A stretch of DNA of 64,000 bases. Source: Clostridium oryzae (lineage in GTDB: Bacteria; Bacillota; Clostridia; Clostridiales; Clostridiaceae). Below are positions 33,901 to 42,620 of this stretch, piece after piece (positions within the stretch are counted from its first letter, which is position 1; each line of letters starts with the position of its first letter). The stretch is taken from positions 1-64,000 of the forward strand of contig NZ_MZGV01000011.1 in NCBI RefSeq assembly GCF_002029235.1. The letters are read 5' to 3'. The translations under genes were made by a program, and so were the position numbers. The notes beneath the pieces were generated by a model. The model was not told the origin of the DNA and did no database searches. It saw only the letters and a list, made by a program, of their open reading frames with translations.

Positions 33901-36218
33901 TAGTAATGCTGCTCTAAAATTTTTTCAGCCTTACTTAAGTATTCATCACATACATCTATCTCGTTTCTATTAAAATAAATCGTTGCAATTTTTATCAGTG
34001 CTAGGATTTGCAGCTCTGTATCATTTATATTACAAGATTCCTCATAACAAGTTTTATAATAATCTTGAGCTTTTTCTATATATCCATTTCTTCTATATAA
34101 ATCTCCCAATTTTAGAAACACATTTAATACTCTTTTATCTTCACTATATTTCAGAAACAACTGTTTTACTTTTTCTAAATATTTTATTGAGCCTTCATAT
34201 ATTCCTTTTTCCTCAAGTCGTACAGCGTTACGAACATAGTACTTTAAAAGTCTCTTGTTATCATTTATCTTCTCTAGATGGTATATAAGCTCATCTATAT
34301 ATTTAAAACCGTTATTTTCTATATCTTTTTCGAGAGTATCAGCAATCTTCAGATGAAATAATTTCTTCTCATTTTCATCAAGTTTATGATAAATAAGGTT
34401 TTTCATTAGCTTATTAGAAAATTCATATAAACTCTCACTATCAGTTTTAGTTAAAGTAAGGATACCTTTCTCAGCAATATCATCTATTATAGACAACAGC
34501 TCAAAATCAATTTGAAAAACTTTTTCTAATATATCTATTGTTACAGGTATGCTAAATAAAGATATTTTTTTTAATACATTAAGCTCATTATCGTTCATGC
34601 TTTCAATCTGGCTAGATATAGCTTCTTTTAAACTATTAGGCATAGGTATGTCCTGAATAGTATTATAATCAGTAGCCCATCTTCCATTTTTATTTATATA
34701 TATCTTTTTTGTTAAGAATAAATTTTTAATTACTTCCTCAATAAACAGGGGATTACCATATGTGTATGAATATATCCTGCCACTAATCTTAGTAGGAGTC
34801 TTAACCATACTTAATACTTCTTTTACCATCAAAACAGTTTCAGACTCGTTAAGATATTGCATCTTTATATTCTCGTAGTTTTCGTAATTTTCAAGAAAGC
34901 TTAAAAATTCCTCCATTTCTGCATTCATACTTTTATAAGAAAATATGATTAACATATTTATTCTATTCTTAGATATGACATATTTAAGAATATCCTTATA
35001 TATTGCATGATTTAAATCTATATCATCAATCATTATAACTATAGGTTGTTTCTTAGCTGCTTCTTCTAAAATTCTATATACTATTGAAATAAATTTATAG
35101 ACATCATTGATGTTTGAATTATCACTATCAAATATTCCATAATCAGAGTTTAAGAACATAGCCATAAGAGAATTAATTTCCATTGGATAGTCATTGTCAT
35201 AAATATTATCCACACTATCAATAAGCTGTTTAATAAAATTGTTGTTTGTCTTTCCTTCTTCTCCTATGTACATATCTGTCCTATCCCAAAAAAACTTTAC
35301 CCTGTTGATGCTAAAACTATGAATCATCTCATTCATAAATCTAGTTTTTCCAGAACCGCTATCACCATATATACCGATTACTTTTGTAATACCAGCTTTA
35401 TTATTAACTATATTCTGATATTCTTGAATAATATGCTGTTTTATATCTTTTCTGCCTACCATGACATTTTTTAAGTTCAATTTTTCAAGTTCTTCTAAAT
35501 AGAAAGCTTTATATTCTTTACTAAATTTCTTGTTAATATAATTTATAATTTCAGTAATACTATGTACATTAGATTCATTTTTATTTTCTGTAATAAATGC
35601 AGCTAAATCGGATAGTTCTGTTTCATTTCCATTATAGCCTTTAAATAATTTATTGAATATAATTCTTAAATTACGAATAAGAATCTTTTCATTTAAGCTT
35701 GATGGTCTTTTACTCCAAGTATCTAAAATCATAGATACTATATCTCTTATCTTTACTACCGGTTTATTATCTTGCACTAATATATATATATCGTCCAGGC
35801 TTTCCACGTTGCAATATAAACCTTTTAGATATAGAGTATTAATCTCACAACATACTTGAGCAAATGTATCCAGCCTTTGTTCTAGGTTCATAGAGTCTAA
35901 TTTTTCCTTTAGGTCCATAGTTTCATCTATATACTCTGATAGGTAAAAATATATTGTATCGTCTTTTTCAATATTATCGTAAGAATAAATATTTCCATAT
36001 GCAAATATATTAGCTATGCCTCGATTATTAGCATTTTTTAGCTTAATAAATTCATTTTCAAAATAATCTAAAATTTCAGAGTTCATGTTTTCCTTATTGA
36101 AAATATCAATGCATACTTTCTTGTTTGACAATTTTGCATCCGCAACAAGATACCTATTTGTATAATATTTCTCATATAATACATCCAAAACTCTATACCT
36201 ATTATTTATGAGATCCAT
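30948..36218 (-). CDS. Giant signalling protein: kinase-like/ATPase/TPR/GGDEF/GAF
   Basis: About 1756 residues. ATG 36218 is favoured because GAGGAG is nine bases away; the ATG at 36227 touches the GAGGAG. Residues 1-250 resemble a degenerate protein-kinase fold without an HRD/DFG catalytic loop. Residues 255-520 form a STAND-type ATPase (Walker A GDSGSGKT near 285-292, Walker B IVIMIDDIDL near 405). Roughly residues 680-1180 are tetratricopeptide-like helical repeats. A GAF-like region follows. A diguanylate cyclase domain with an intact GGEEF motif (RYGGEEF near 1500) comes next, then a C-terminal GAF-like domain. It should be a cytoplasmic sensor producing cyclic di-GMP. The input signal is unknown. 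It stands alone. Confidence 0.88.
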   Translation of the reverse strand: MDLINNRYRVLDVLYEKYYTNRYLVADAKLSNKKVCIDIFNKENMNSEILDYFENEFIKLKNANNRGIANIFAYGNIYSYDNIEKDDTIYFYLSEYIDETMDLKEKLDSMNLEQRLDTFAQVCCEINTLYLKGLYCNVESLDDIYILVQDNKPVVKIRDIVSMILDTWSKRPSSLNEKILIRNLRIIFNKLFKGYNGNETELSDLAAFITENKNESNVHSITEIINYINKKFSKEYKAFYLEELEKLNLKNVMVGRKDIKQHIIQEYQNIVNNKAGITKVIGIYGDSGSGKTRFMNEMIHSFSINRVKFFWDRTDMYIGEEGKTNNNFIKQLIDSVDNIYDNDYPMEINSLMAMFLNSDYGIFDSDNSNINDVYKFISIVYRILEEAAKKQPIVIMIDDIDLNHAIYKDILKYVISKNRINMLIIFSYKSMNAEMEEFLSFLENYENYENIKMQYLNESETVLMVKEVLSMVKTPTKISGRIYSYTYGNPLFIEEVIKNLFLTKKIYINKNGRWATDYNTIQDIPMPNSLKEAISSQIESMNDNELNVLKKISLFSIPVTIDILEKVFQIDFELLSIIDDIAEKGILTLTKTDSESLYEFSNKLMKNLIYHKLDENEKKLFHLKIADTLEKDIENNGFKYIDELIYHLEKINDNKRLLKYYVRNAVRLEEKGIYEGSIKYLEKVKQLFLKYSEDKRVLNVFLKLGDLYRRNGYIEKAQDYYKTCYEESCNINDTELQILALIKIATIYFNRNEIDVCDEYLSKAEKILEQHYYMQGEIEINIIKIKIYELRQEYLRAMELSNYTIRLCHGKMPKYMGRLLKHLGNINYYTGNISRALENYEESIRWYEKINYIKGTLNPLNSIGVIWGDYYQDDEKSLQYFLKMKKISQENMFLDSDILALINIGETYLINNDYEVAIKYLDEAREKCEKFSREADIFYNYIDIAYTYLKMEDYKNMFKYYKILCSELLEYPEQGMSLNDFYRFLSEMFLKMGVIEKAKYFSHLAVKRYGEDNSINKWNANLIKNLIDINENKSEEFIDRALNNIDEILDKHKSDARKAEIIYRTSYALHIKGYNEKSIELMKKHDFNTKEIKMLALGKYLRAVLYEKGDSIEALMESLQFCEKSKNKELQWRLCCKIGDWNYKRGNHFYAVNYYFQAMQVIKGLLYGIENKHKVDYYNSNGMNEPVYKVYSISVNMTKNAPIKVSRHGVSDINELDRLFKYENTKSLLGNRKLIRSAREIFDKKNANGIESYKQLLSSLQIDPIYNLSIIAKYMARILLAKQAYIIVEGYKKELKVIFTLDDNKDTVNKKDVIEMVRKTRREILITDAMLDQDKDALEGLDIDNKVIICIPVMVDMNVASARYKNERRNIKDKLIKNIGYVYFEADRIINNFNKTSLDKCNKLIPLVGLNIDKYVLKSNSSIDKLTRTFTRKYLEDTLEEQKYLCDSNETEFSIIMFDLDNFKHINDKYGHQAGDEALKNICSIVLNSIREVDCCGRYGGEEFIIVLPQTNLEKAAVVAEKIRNKIFKTRVLHNNHKATVSMGISSYPSQAHTVKELIEKADQALYVAKKMGRNRSRVWNESFKGKAKASSKLTGIITGNATQDYRNVSVMIEITELIKNNDKLENKLYTFLGRIIEVTESEFGSFVIINDNNVDKIYSRRMFKEGWQESEDSMFLIEETVRSGEGKYMIDWDTAYDKEIKNGVPDWKSIIVSPIINNGIIKAILILSAHSRNREFDFQDYNFVRILGQMSVGLL

Positions 36219-36358
36219 AAAACTCATCTCCTCAGGCTTGATAATAAAATATATTATATCACAACTTTATAATTTAAAAATGATTTTCCATAAAATTATT
36301 ACCTTTTTTATCTATTTTTTGAAATCTTTTAAAAACGAAATTAAATAACGGATATATC

Positions 36359-36474
36359 TATATAAGTTGTGAAAGTTCTAATACATTCTGACTTCTAAAA
36401 GATCGTAGGGTCGAACCGATTCAGAAGTGATATTTTAGAAGCCATAATGTAAGAACTTTATTGCAACTTATATA
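36359..36474. repeat. 116-bp hairpin element
   Basis: TATATAAGTTGTGAAAGTTC with CTAATACATTCTGACTTCTAAAA (36359-36400) pairs with TTTTAGAAGCCATAATGTAAG and AACTTTATTGCAACTTATATA (36433-36474). The loop contains TCGTAGGGTCGAACCGATTC. Arms are about 42 bases with few mismatches. It lies between the genes at 36218 and 36534, which accounts for most of that 315-base gap. It has no T run, so it is not an ordinary terminator. Confidence 0.75.
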
Positions 36475-36533
36475 AATTATCATTTTTCTTAAATTAAAAA
36501 GAGACACTTTATTAAAAGCATCTCCTAAATATA

Positions 36534-36806
36534 TTAAGCTAAAAATTGTATACTTGAATTTATTATTTCATACTTATATAATTCACTATTAGTAAAAGGA
36601 TTATTATTTGCTATAAAATCTGCTTCCTCAAGATTTCTCGCTCTAAACACCATAGTACCGCCATCTTTGTTTAGCATGCCAGCGCAATAAAGAAATTTAG
36701 TAAAATTACTATTTCCCTTTGATGTATGTAGTTCTTGTTTCAACAGTTTCTTTCTACTAGAATTTTTATAATTTATTTTAACGTATATATCTTGTTTGTT
36801 ATTCAT
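36534..36806 (-). CDS. YciI-like small protein
   Basis: 90 residues. ATG 36806 is chosen as AGAAGGTG is six bases away; a longer frame exists but has no ribosome site. The C-terminal part GGTMVFRARNLEEADFIANNNPFTNSELYKYEI has the YCII pattern: a strand, the helix LEEADFIANNNPF, and a strand. The first 40 residues are basic and lack the conserved histidine-aspartate pair seen in many YciI proteins. The function is unknown. It is a single gene next to a hairpin element. Confidence 0.65.
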   Translation of the reverse strand: MNNKQDIYVKINYKNSSRKKLLKQELHTSKGNSNFTKFLYCAGMLNKDGGTMVFRARNLEEADFIANNNPFTNSELYKYEIINSSIQFLA

Positions 36807-36970
36807 AAACATCACCTTCTTTATATTTATATAATATCGAACATTTGTTCTTATGTCAATCATTTATTTTGTGAAAAATGAAATGTTGTGGCACTACGGA
36901 GATTGATCCGTTCATTAAGCACTTGTAACATAAATTTCTAAGTATAATTAATTAAAAGGGGGTTTTTATT

Positions 36971-37537
36971 ATGCTATTAGTTTGTATCGGCGATAGCCTT
37001 ACATTTGGATATGGTGTTAATTCAGAAAATTGCTGGGTTAGTCTATTAAACAATTCTATAGATTTGAAGATAAAAAATAAAGGCGTTAATGGTAATACAA
37101 CCGCTGCTATGCTTGATAGATTTTATGATGATGTTATATTACAAAAAGCTAGTCATGTTATCATTTTGGGCGGTACCAATGACTTTATTCTAAATCTCAA
37201 AGAACAATATGTATTAGAAAATATAAAACTGATGTGTGCTGAAGCTATAAAAAATAAAATAACGCCTATATTAGCCTCTCCTATACCAGTGGAGAGATAT
37301 TTGGCTTCAAAGTGTTGGTCTTCTACATTAAATTACTTCGACATAAACAAACATTTATATTCCCTTAGTCAAAGTTTGAGGCAGCTGTCTATAGATAAAA
37401 ATTTAATAATGGCAGATCTCTTTTCATCTTATGTAAGCTTTTCCAGTAATTCCAGTCTATATACTGACGGAATTCATCCTAATGAACTTGGCCACAAATT
37501 AATAAAGGACACTTTCCTTAGTTGCCTTAAGAGTTAA
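36971..37537 (+). CDS. SGNH/GDSL-family hydrolase
   Basis: 188 residues. Block I is CIGDSLTFGYG with the nucleophilic serine at residue 9, block II the conserved glycine in KGVNGNTT, block III GGTNDF, and block V DGIHPNELGH with the catalytic aspartate and histidine. The order matches small TesA-like esterases. It has no signal peptide, so the hydrolase is probably cytoplasmic and cleaves esters or thioesters. RBS AAGGGGG precedes the ATG. A bidirectional terminator separates it from the convergent DUF1292-like gene. Confidence 0.93.
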   Translation: MLLVCIGDSLTFGYGVNSENCWVSLLNNSIDLKIKNKGVNGNTTAAMLDRFYDDVILQKASHVIILGGTNDFILNLKEQYVLENIKLMCAEAIKNKITPILASPIPVERYLASKCWSSTLNYFDINKHLYSLSQSLRQLSIDKNLIMADLFSSYVSFSSNSSLYTDGIHPNELGHKLIKDTFLSCLKS

Positions 37538-37540
37538 AAA

Positions 37541-37571
37541 GGATACCAGCGAAAACTTTTCACTGGTACCC
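37541..37571. terminator. Bidirectional terminator
   Basis: GGATACCAGCGAAAACTTTTCACTGGTACCC: near-perfect 12-bp stem between the convergent hydrolase and DUF1292-like genes. Confidence 0.8.
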
Positions 37572-37584
37572 TAATTATAAAAGC

Positions 37585-37827
37585 TTACATTTTGTTGTAT
37601 TCCTGAAGCAGTTTATCAAATTCTTTTCCTGGTCCAACGGCTTCAAATTCTCTAAAACCATTAGCATCAACAGTCTTATAAGCATAAGCTTCATCGGAGT
37701 TTTCTGGTCCAGCAATTATATAGTGATTACTACCTATATTAAGTTCTTCTAGAATCTGAAGTTTCTCTATTTTCCCAGATTCCATCTCCACCGAAATAGA
37801 TTTATCTGAGTTATATTTTGCTTTCAT
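37585..37827 (-). CDS. DUF1292-like small protein
   Basis: 80 residues with the pattern EKLQILEELNIGSNHYIIAGPENSDEAYAYKTV, which fits the small beta-rich DUF1292 family. The function is unknown. Its ATG lies inside the last codons of the SASP gene, an overlap of 17 bases, with AAGGA as its ribosome site. Co-transcription with a spore gene would make it sporulation-expressed. The family call is moderate. Confidence 0.7.
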   Translation of the reverse strand: MKAKYNSDKSISVEMESGKIEKLQILEELNIGSNHYIIAGPENSDEAYAYKTVDANGFREFEAVGPGKEFDKLLQEYNKM

Positions 37828-38008
37828 ATTCTTGAACCATCCTTTTAACCATTTCTCCGCCTACGGAACCATTTTCGCGTGAGGTCAACTCGCCCTTGTC
37901 TATTGACTCATAGTTTGTTAGTCCTAATTCGCTAGCTATTTCAGCTTTGAATTTTTCTAATCCTGCTTTAGCCTGTGGAACAAGAATCCTATTTCCTCTT
38001 CTGCTCAT
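37811..38008 (-). CDS. Alpha/beta-type small acid-soluble spore protein
   Basis: 65 residues with the SASP signature: GLEKFKAEIASELGLTNY (residues about 17-34), DKGELTSRENGSVGGEMVKRMV (about 38-59) and a short basic start. EIAS is the recognition site of the germination protease GPR (cleavage after E). These proteins saturate spore DNA, protect it and are digested at germination. The upstream RBS is GGGGAGG. Expression should be forespore-specific (sigma-G), but I cannot see a convincing promoter by eye. It overlaps the downstream DUF1292-like gene. Confidence 0.95.
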   Translation of the reverse strand: MSRRGNRILVPQAKAGLEKFKAEIASELGLTNYESIDKGELTSRENGSVGGEMVKRMVQEYESKI

Positions 38009-38159
38009 TTTGATTCCTCCCCTTGTTTATAGACTTTGCTGCAAATGCTACCTTGCATCTGCATTATTATTATATACCCTTTTAAAATCTATAAACTATA
38101 AAAATAAATCCACTATATGAAGCTGCTGCTTTATATTATTGGGTTTTCATAAAATGGTT

Positions 38160-38684
38160 TTATTTTGATTTAAAATCCTTATATAAAAGACTAGGCTGAA
38201 TACCTGTGTTATTTTGGTATTTTCCGCTGTTATATGTATCATAATCTCCATGTATATCATGATAATATATCTGACATATATCAACATAAGGATATATAAT
38301 TATAGGCTGTACGCAAAAAATCTCAAGTGTCCAATATCCTTTAAACCCAACATCACCAAAACCAGCTGTAACATGTATAAACATCCCCAGTCTTCCAATA
38401 GACGATCTTCCTTCAAGCATTGGTACATAATTATTAGTTTCAGTATATTCTACTGTCCTGCCAAGGTAAAGTTTATTAGTCTCTAATTTCAACCCTTCCT
38501 CAGGAATTATGATTTTTTTGTATTTATTTTTCTTTTTCATGTCTAAAATATCTTCATCATATACTAACAATTCATTGTGAAGCTTTAAATTGTAACTATT
38601 AGGATTTAACTGTTCTTTGCTAAATGGTTCTATGATTATATCTTTACCTAATTCTTTCTCTATCTCACGTCCTGATAATATCAT
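38160..38684 (-). CDS. dcd: dCTP deaminase
   Basis: 174 residues. PNSYNLKLHNELLVY is the N-terminal substrate-binding region, EGRSSIGRLGMF and HVTAGFGDVGFKGYWTLEI contain the arginine-serine and catalytic glutamate motifs of the trimeric Dcd/Dut fold. It converts dCTP to dUTP, ahead of dUMP for thymidylate synthesis; some homologues are bifunctional and also cleave dUTP. The motif set does not clearly separate the two. It lies 50 bases after pepF on the same strand. Confidence 0.93.
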   Translation of the reverse strand: MILSGREIEKELGKDIIIEPFSKEQLNPNSYNLKLHNELLVYDEDILDMKKKNKYKKIIIPEEGLKLETNKLYLGRTVEYTETNNYVPMLEGRSSIGRLGMFIHVTAGFGDVGFKGYWTLEIFCVQPIIIYPYVDICQIYYHDIHGDYDTYNSGKYQNNTGIQPSLLYKDFKSK

Positions 38685-38734
38685 GATTACTACCTCCGCT
38701 TACCTATACTCTATAATTTCTGAATTGTAGTTCT

Positions 38735-40507
38735 TTATTTAGTCAGCGAAATAAACTTATCTATGTCTTCATATATACTTTGAAGTGATTTTCTCCAAAA
38801 GTTTATATCATTAAGATCTATATTTACAAGTTTAGCTACATCCGAAAGATTATTCTTGCCTGTTGCTGCTAAAAGCTCATCATATTTTTCAACGAATGCA
38901 TCGCCGCTCTTTACATATTCAGCGTATAAACCCTTTGAAAACAGTTGTCCAAACGCATATGGAAAGTTATAGAAATTTGTATCTGCATAGTAATAATGCG
39001 GTTTACATACCCACATGGATTTATGAAGATAATTTGGATCAAGTCCATCTCCATATGACTGAAGTTGAGCTTTTAACATTATATCATTAAGTTCAGATGC
39101 AGAAAGAGAACTATCTCTTCTTTTCTCAAACACTTCAGTCTCGAAGAGAAACCTACTATATATATCAACTATTACTTGTGCACAATCACTTATCTCTGTT
39201 TCAAATATAAGTATTGCCTCTTCCTTTGAAGCATCCTTTAATGCAGCTTTTTTTATTATAGTCTCACAAAATGTTGATGCTGTTTCTGCTATAGGCATGG
39301 GATAATCGCTGTTTAGTATATTTTCATTTTTAAGACATTCACCATGATATCCGTGACCGAGCTCATGTGCCATTGTAACTACATCAGTAAATTGATTACC
39401 ATAGTTAAGCATAAATCTGCTTTCTCCGATGGCATTTATGTTTTCGCAGAAAGCTCCCCCGACTTTGCCTTCTCTTGGATATACATCAATCCAATTATTA
39501 GCTATAGCTTTGTGAGCAAAATCTGCAAGTCTATCACTGAAGGTTCTAAAGTTATTCTCAACGAATTTTTGACCTTGTTCATAATCAAATTTTTTATCAC
39601 TGCTGCCTATAGGAGCAAACAAATCATAAAATGGAAGTCCATTCTTATATCCTAACAATTCAGCTTTCTTCTTGAAATATTTCCTGAACTCAGGAAGACT
39701 TTCCTTTATTGCTTCAATCATAACTTCAAGAGTCTTTTTATCCATTCTAGAATCTATCAAAGTCTTCTCTAATGGTGATTCATAGCCTTTTAACTTACTT
39801 GTTGTTATTACCTCTCCTTTTATACCATTTAGGCAAGCAGCTACAGTATCCTCTATTTTACTATAGGATTTCATCTCTGCTTCATACGCTGTTTTTCTCA
39901 CATCTGCTCTTTCATCATATGCCATATTTCTAACTACAGTAAGTGGCAATTGCTGCATTTTTCCATCAAGTTCTATATCCACCATAAGATTAGATGTTTC
40001 TAAATCCTTAAGTTTAGACCAAGCCGTTGAGCCTGTACTCTTCATTTTGGCTATTATGCCTTCTTCTCTATCAGAAAGAAGATATTTACTTCTATGAGCC
40101 AACTCATTTATATGGAAACTAAACTCTTTAAGCTTATCCGAAGAATTAGCTACTTCTTGAAGATTATCAATCTCTCCTATCCATCTCCAAAGTTTAGCAT
40201 CTTGTTCAGCTTTTCCTGCCGTTATATTCTGTATAACTTCAAGGTTTTTCGCTGCTGATGAATTCTTGGTATCTACACTCAGAGTAAGTTCAGAATAATA
40301 CTTTAATTTTGTATATAGTATCTCACCCTTAGTTTCTATATCTATAAGTTGTTCTAATTTTTTATTTATATCCTTCTTATTCTCTGAAATACTATCTACC
40401 CATTTTTTATATTCATCGATATAATTTTCATATGACTTCAAGTCCTCTTTGAATTCTTTGCTGTCAAAGGAAGGGTAAAGTTCCTTTAAACTCCATTTTA
40501 TTTCCAT
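38735..40507 (-). CDS. pepF: Oligoendopeptidase F (M3B metallopeptidase)
   Basis: 590 residues from ATG 40507 (GGAGGTAGC upstream). The zinc motif is AHELGHGYHG (HExxH) near residue 388, with the further ligand glutamate in PIAETASTFCE. The start ...IKWSLKELYPSFDS is the classic M3B family N-terminus. It cleaves peptides of about 7-17 residues in the cytoplasm, in peptide recycling and regulation. It is in the same direction as dcd, and the TPR gene lies 30 bases upstream, so the three may share a transcript. Confidence 0.96.
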   Translation of the reverse strand: MEIKWSLKELYPSFDSKEFKEDLKSYENYIDEYKKWVDSISENKKDINKKLEQLIDIETKGEILYTKLKYYSELTLSVDTKNSSAAKNLEVIQNITAGKAEQDAKLWRWIGEIDNLQEVANSSDKLKEFSFHINELAHRSKYLLSDREEGIIAKMKSTGSTAWSKLKDLETSNLMVDIELDGKMQQLPLTVVRNMAYDERADVRKTAYEAEMKSYSKIEDTVAACLNGIKGEVITTSKLKGYESPLEKTLIDSRMDKKTLEVMIEAIKESLPEFRKYFKKKAELLGYKNGLPFYDLFAPIGSSDKKFDYEQGQKFVENNFRTFSDRLADFAHKAIANNWIDVYPREGKVGGAFCENINAIGESRFMLNYGNQFTDVVTMAHELGHGYHGECLKNENILNSDYPMPIAETASTFCETIIKKAALKDASKEEAILIFETEISDCAQVIVDIYSRFLFETEVFEKRRDSSLSASELNDIMLKAQLQSYGDGLDPNYLHKSMWVCKPHYYYADTNFYNFPYAFGQLFSKGLYAEYVKSGDAFVEKYDELLAATGKNNLSDVAKLVNIDLNDINFWRKSLQSIYEDIDKFISLTK

Positions 40508-40537
40508 ATATGCTACCTCCAATTTTTTTATATATAC

Positions 40538-41455
40538 TTAATTAAAAATACTACCATATTCTATACACGTTTTTAATGGTTCCAATTCATCATCGGTTTC
40601 TATATATTCCTTAAAATCTGGATATATACTAACAGATTTCTTTAAATCCTTTATTGCACAACTATAAAGACCCAAATGGACATAAAAACAAGCTCTATTG
40701 TAGTATAAGAATCCCTCACTGGGATTATTAGCTATTCCCTCGCTTATTGTTTTTATAGCCTTTTTATATTCCTTTCTTTCCTTATACATTACTGAAAGGT
40801 TTAAATAAGCATATGTATAGTTGTTATTCTGAGTTATAGAAGCTTTATAATACCTTTCAGCTTCCTGTTCCTTATCAATCTTACTGCAGACTACTGCCAT
40901 GTCAAAAAGTGCCATATAGTTCTTATCATCTATAGATAAAGCTTTTTCAAACATTTTGTAAGCTTCTTCATAATTACCTTTTTCTTCATACACCGAACCA
41001 AGATTTATATTTCCCCAAAGATCATTTGGATTAAGTTCAATAACTTTTTTTAAATATAATTCTCCTTTTTCATACTCCCCTAAGTTAAGGTAAGCCATAG
41101 CAGCAAAAAAATATGCTATTGTATATTCGCTATTTATGCTTATTGCCTTTTCATAATATGCTGTTGCATTCATGTAATCCATTTTATTATCATAGATTGT
41201 TCCAATGCCATAATATGCTCTGCTGTCCTCAGGATCATACTTCAAAACCTTTTTAAACATTTCTTCTGCCTTATCACTATCCCCTAACTCATCATAAAGT
41301 ATTGCCATATCTATAAAGATTTCACAATCTACATCATCTTGTAAGCAGAAACAAGCCTTTTCATACATTTCCATAGCTCTTTCCAGCTTACCCTGTTTAT
41401 AAAATATTTGAGCTAATGACTTAAAGTTATCTATCTTATATGTATTTTTTTTCAC
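40538..41455 (-). CDS. TPR-repeat protein
   Basis: 305 residues, consisting almost wholly of about eight tetratricopeptide repeats (for example LKYDPEDSRAYYGIG, SINSEYTIAYFFAAMAYLNLGEYEKG, ELNPNDLWGNINLGSVYEEKGNY). No signal, membrane segment or catalytic domain is visible. It should be a cytoplasmic protein-interaction scaffold with unknown partners. It shares direction with pepF. Confidence 0.9.
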   Translation of the reverse strand: MKKNTYKIDNFKSLAQIFYKQGKLERAMEMYEKACFCLQDDVDCEIFIDMAILYDELGDSDKAEEMFKKVLKYDPEDSRAYYGIGTIYDNKMDYMNATAYYEKAISINSEYTIAYFFAAMAYLNLGEYEKGELYLKKVIELNPNDLWGNINLGSVYEEKGNYEEAYKMFEKALSIDDKNYMALFDMAVVCSKIDKEQEAERYYKASITQNNNYTYAYLNLSVMYKERKEYKKAIKTISEGIANNPSEGFLYYNRACFYVHLGLYSCAIKDLKKSVSIYPDFKEYIETDDELEPLKTCIEYGSIFN

Positions 41456-41630
41456 AAAATCATCCTTTCAAAAATAAGAAAACTAAAACACTTAGTTAAA
41501 AATTATCAATGAAATTCATACATCCAAATTTTTTCATTATTTCTTTACTATTATACCATAAATCCGACATTTCACGCTTTGATATACTTTATTTTACCTT
41601 ATACAGCAATGAATACATGTCTGTTTATTA

Positions 41631-41659
41631 TTGATAAATATATCTGCAGATGTTATACT
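41631..41659 (+). promoter_or_regulatory. Promoter of the nadABC operon
   Basis: TTGATA (41631-41636), 17 bases, TATACT (41654-41659). The operator palindrome starts one base after the -10 box. Confidence 0.75.
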
Positions 41660-41660
41660 C

Positions 41661-41686
41661 TTTACAAGTGTATATACACTTGTAAA
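41661..41686. promoter_or_regulatory. Perfect 26-bp palindrome, operator of nadABC
   Basis: TTTACAAGTG TATATA CACTTGTAAA reads identically on both strands. It lies directly after the -10 box and ahead of the nadA ribosome site. In Firmicutes the nicotinate-responsive repressor NiaR (YrxA) acts on nad operons from such positions, so NiaR is the best candidate. The regulator gene is not in the window. Confidence 0.8.
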
Positions 41687-41709
41687 TCAAATAGATGGAA
41701 GTGATTATA

Positions 41710-42615
41710 ATGAATATTACAGATAAAATAACTGAATTAAAGGAACAGAAAAATGCCTTAATACTTGCTCATTATTATCAGCGTCCAGAAGTACAAGAAA
41801 TAGCTGATTATGTTGGTGACTCATATTATCTTAGTAAAGTAGCTAAGGATTCACCTAATAAAATGATAATATTTTGTGGAGTAAAATTCATGGCTGAAAG
41901 TGCAAAGATTCTTTCACCTAATAAAACAGTACTATTACCAGCTTCAGATGCTGGGTGTCCTATGGCTGATATGGCCAGCAGCGAACCATTAGCAGCACTC
42001 AAAAAACAGCATCCAGATGCTGCTGTTGTATGCTATATAAATTCAACAGCTGAAGTTAAAGCTGAATGTGACGTGTGCGTTACCTCTTCAAATGCATTAT
42101 CTATAATAAGAAAACTGCCTAATAAAAAAATAATTTTCCTTCCTGATAAAAATCTGGGAGAATTTATTGCAAAACAAATACCTGAGAAAGAATTTATTCT
42201 TTGGAATGGATTTTGCATAACTCATAAGAAGGTTACACCTGACAGTATAAAAGAACTTAAAGCTATAAAGAAAGATGCCTTAGTACTAACACATCCTGAG
42301 TGTGAAAGTGCTGTAAGGGATTTATCAGATTTTATAGGCAGTACTGGTGAAATAATTAGCTATGCAAAAAAATCAAAAGCCAGCGATTTTATAATTGTTA
42401 CTGAGCAGGGTGTTCTGCACCAATTAAAAAAGGAAAATCCAGATAAGAATTTTTATGTACCTGGTAACACAATGACATGCATAAACATGAAAAAGACATG
42501 CCTTGAAGACATATATGAATGTTTAAAATATGAATCAAATAGCATAGAATTAGATGAAGAGCTAAGACTTAAAGCCTTGACTTCTCTCGAAAACATGCAC
42601 AAATATGTGGGGTGA
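41710..42615 (+). CDS. nadA: Quinolinate synthase A
   Basis: 301 residues; makes quinolinate from iminoaspartate and dihydroxyacetone phosphate using a [4Fe-4S] cluster. The string ALILAHYYQRPEVQEIADYVGDS is the diagnostic N-terminus. Cluster cysteines are likely those near AGCPMADM, CVTSSNA and MTCINMKKTCLEDIYECL. The ATG at 41710 (GGAAGTG before it) gives the usual N-terminus. It overlaps the start of nadB in the reading of GTGGGGTG, and is the first gene of nadABC. Confidence 0.96.
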   Translation: MNITDKITELKEQKNALILAHYYQRPEVQEIADYVGDSYYLSKVAKDSPNKMIIFCGVKFMAESAKILSPNKTVLLPASDAGCPMADMASSEPLAALKKQHPDAAVVCYINSTAEVKAECDVCVTSSNALSIIRKLPNKKIIFLPDKNLGEFIAKQIPEKEFILWNGFCITHKKVTPDSIKELKAIKKDALVLTHPECESAVRDLSDFIGSTGEIISYAKKSKASDFIIVTEQGVLHQLKKENPDKNFYVPGNTMTCINMKKTCLEDIYECLKYESNSIELDEELRLKALTSLENMHKYVG

Positions 42616-42620
42616 TTATA

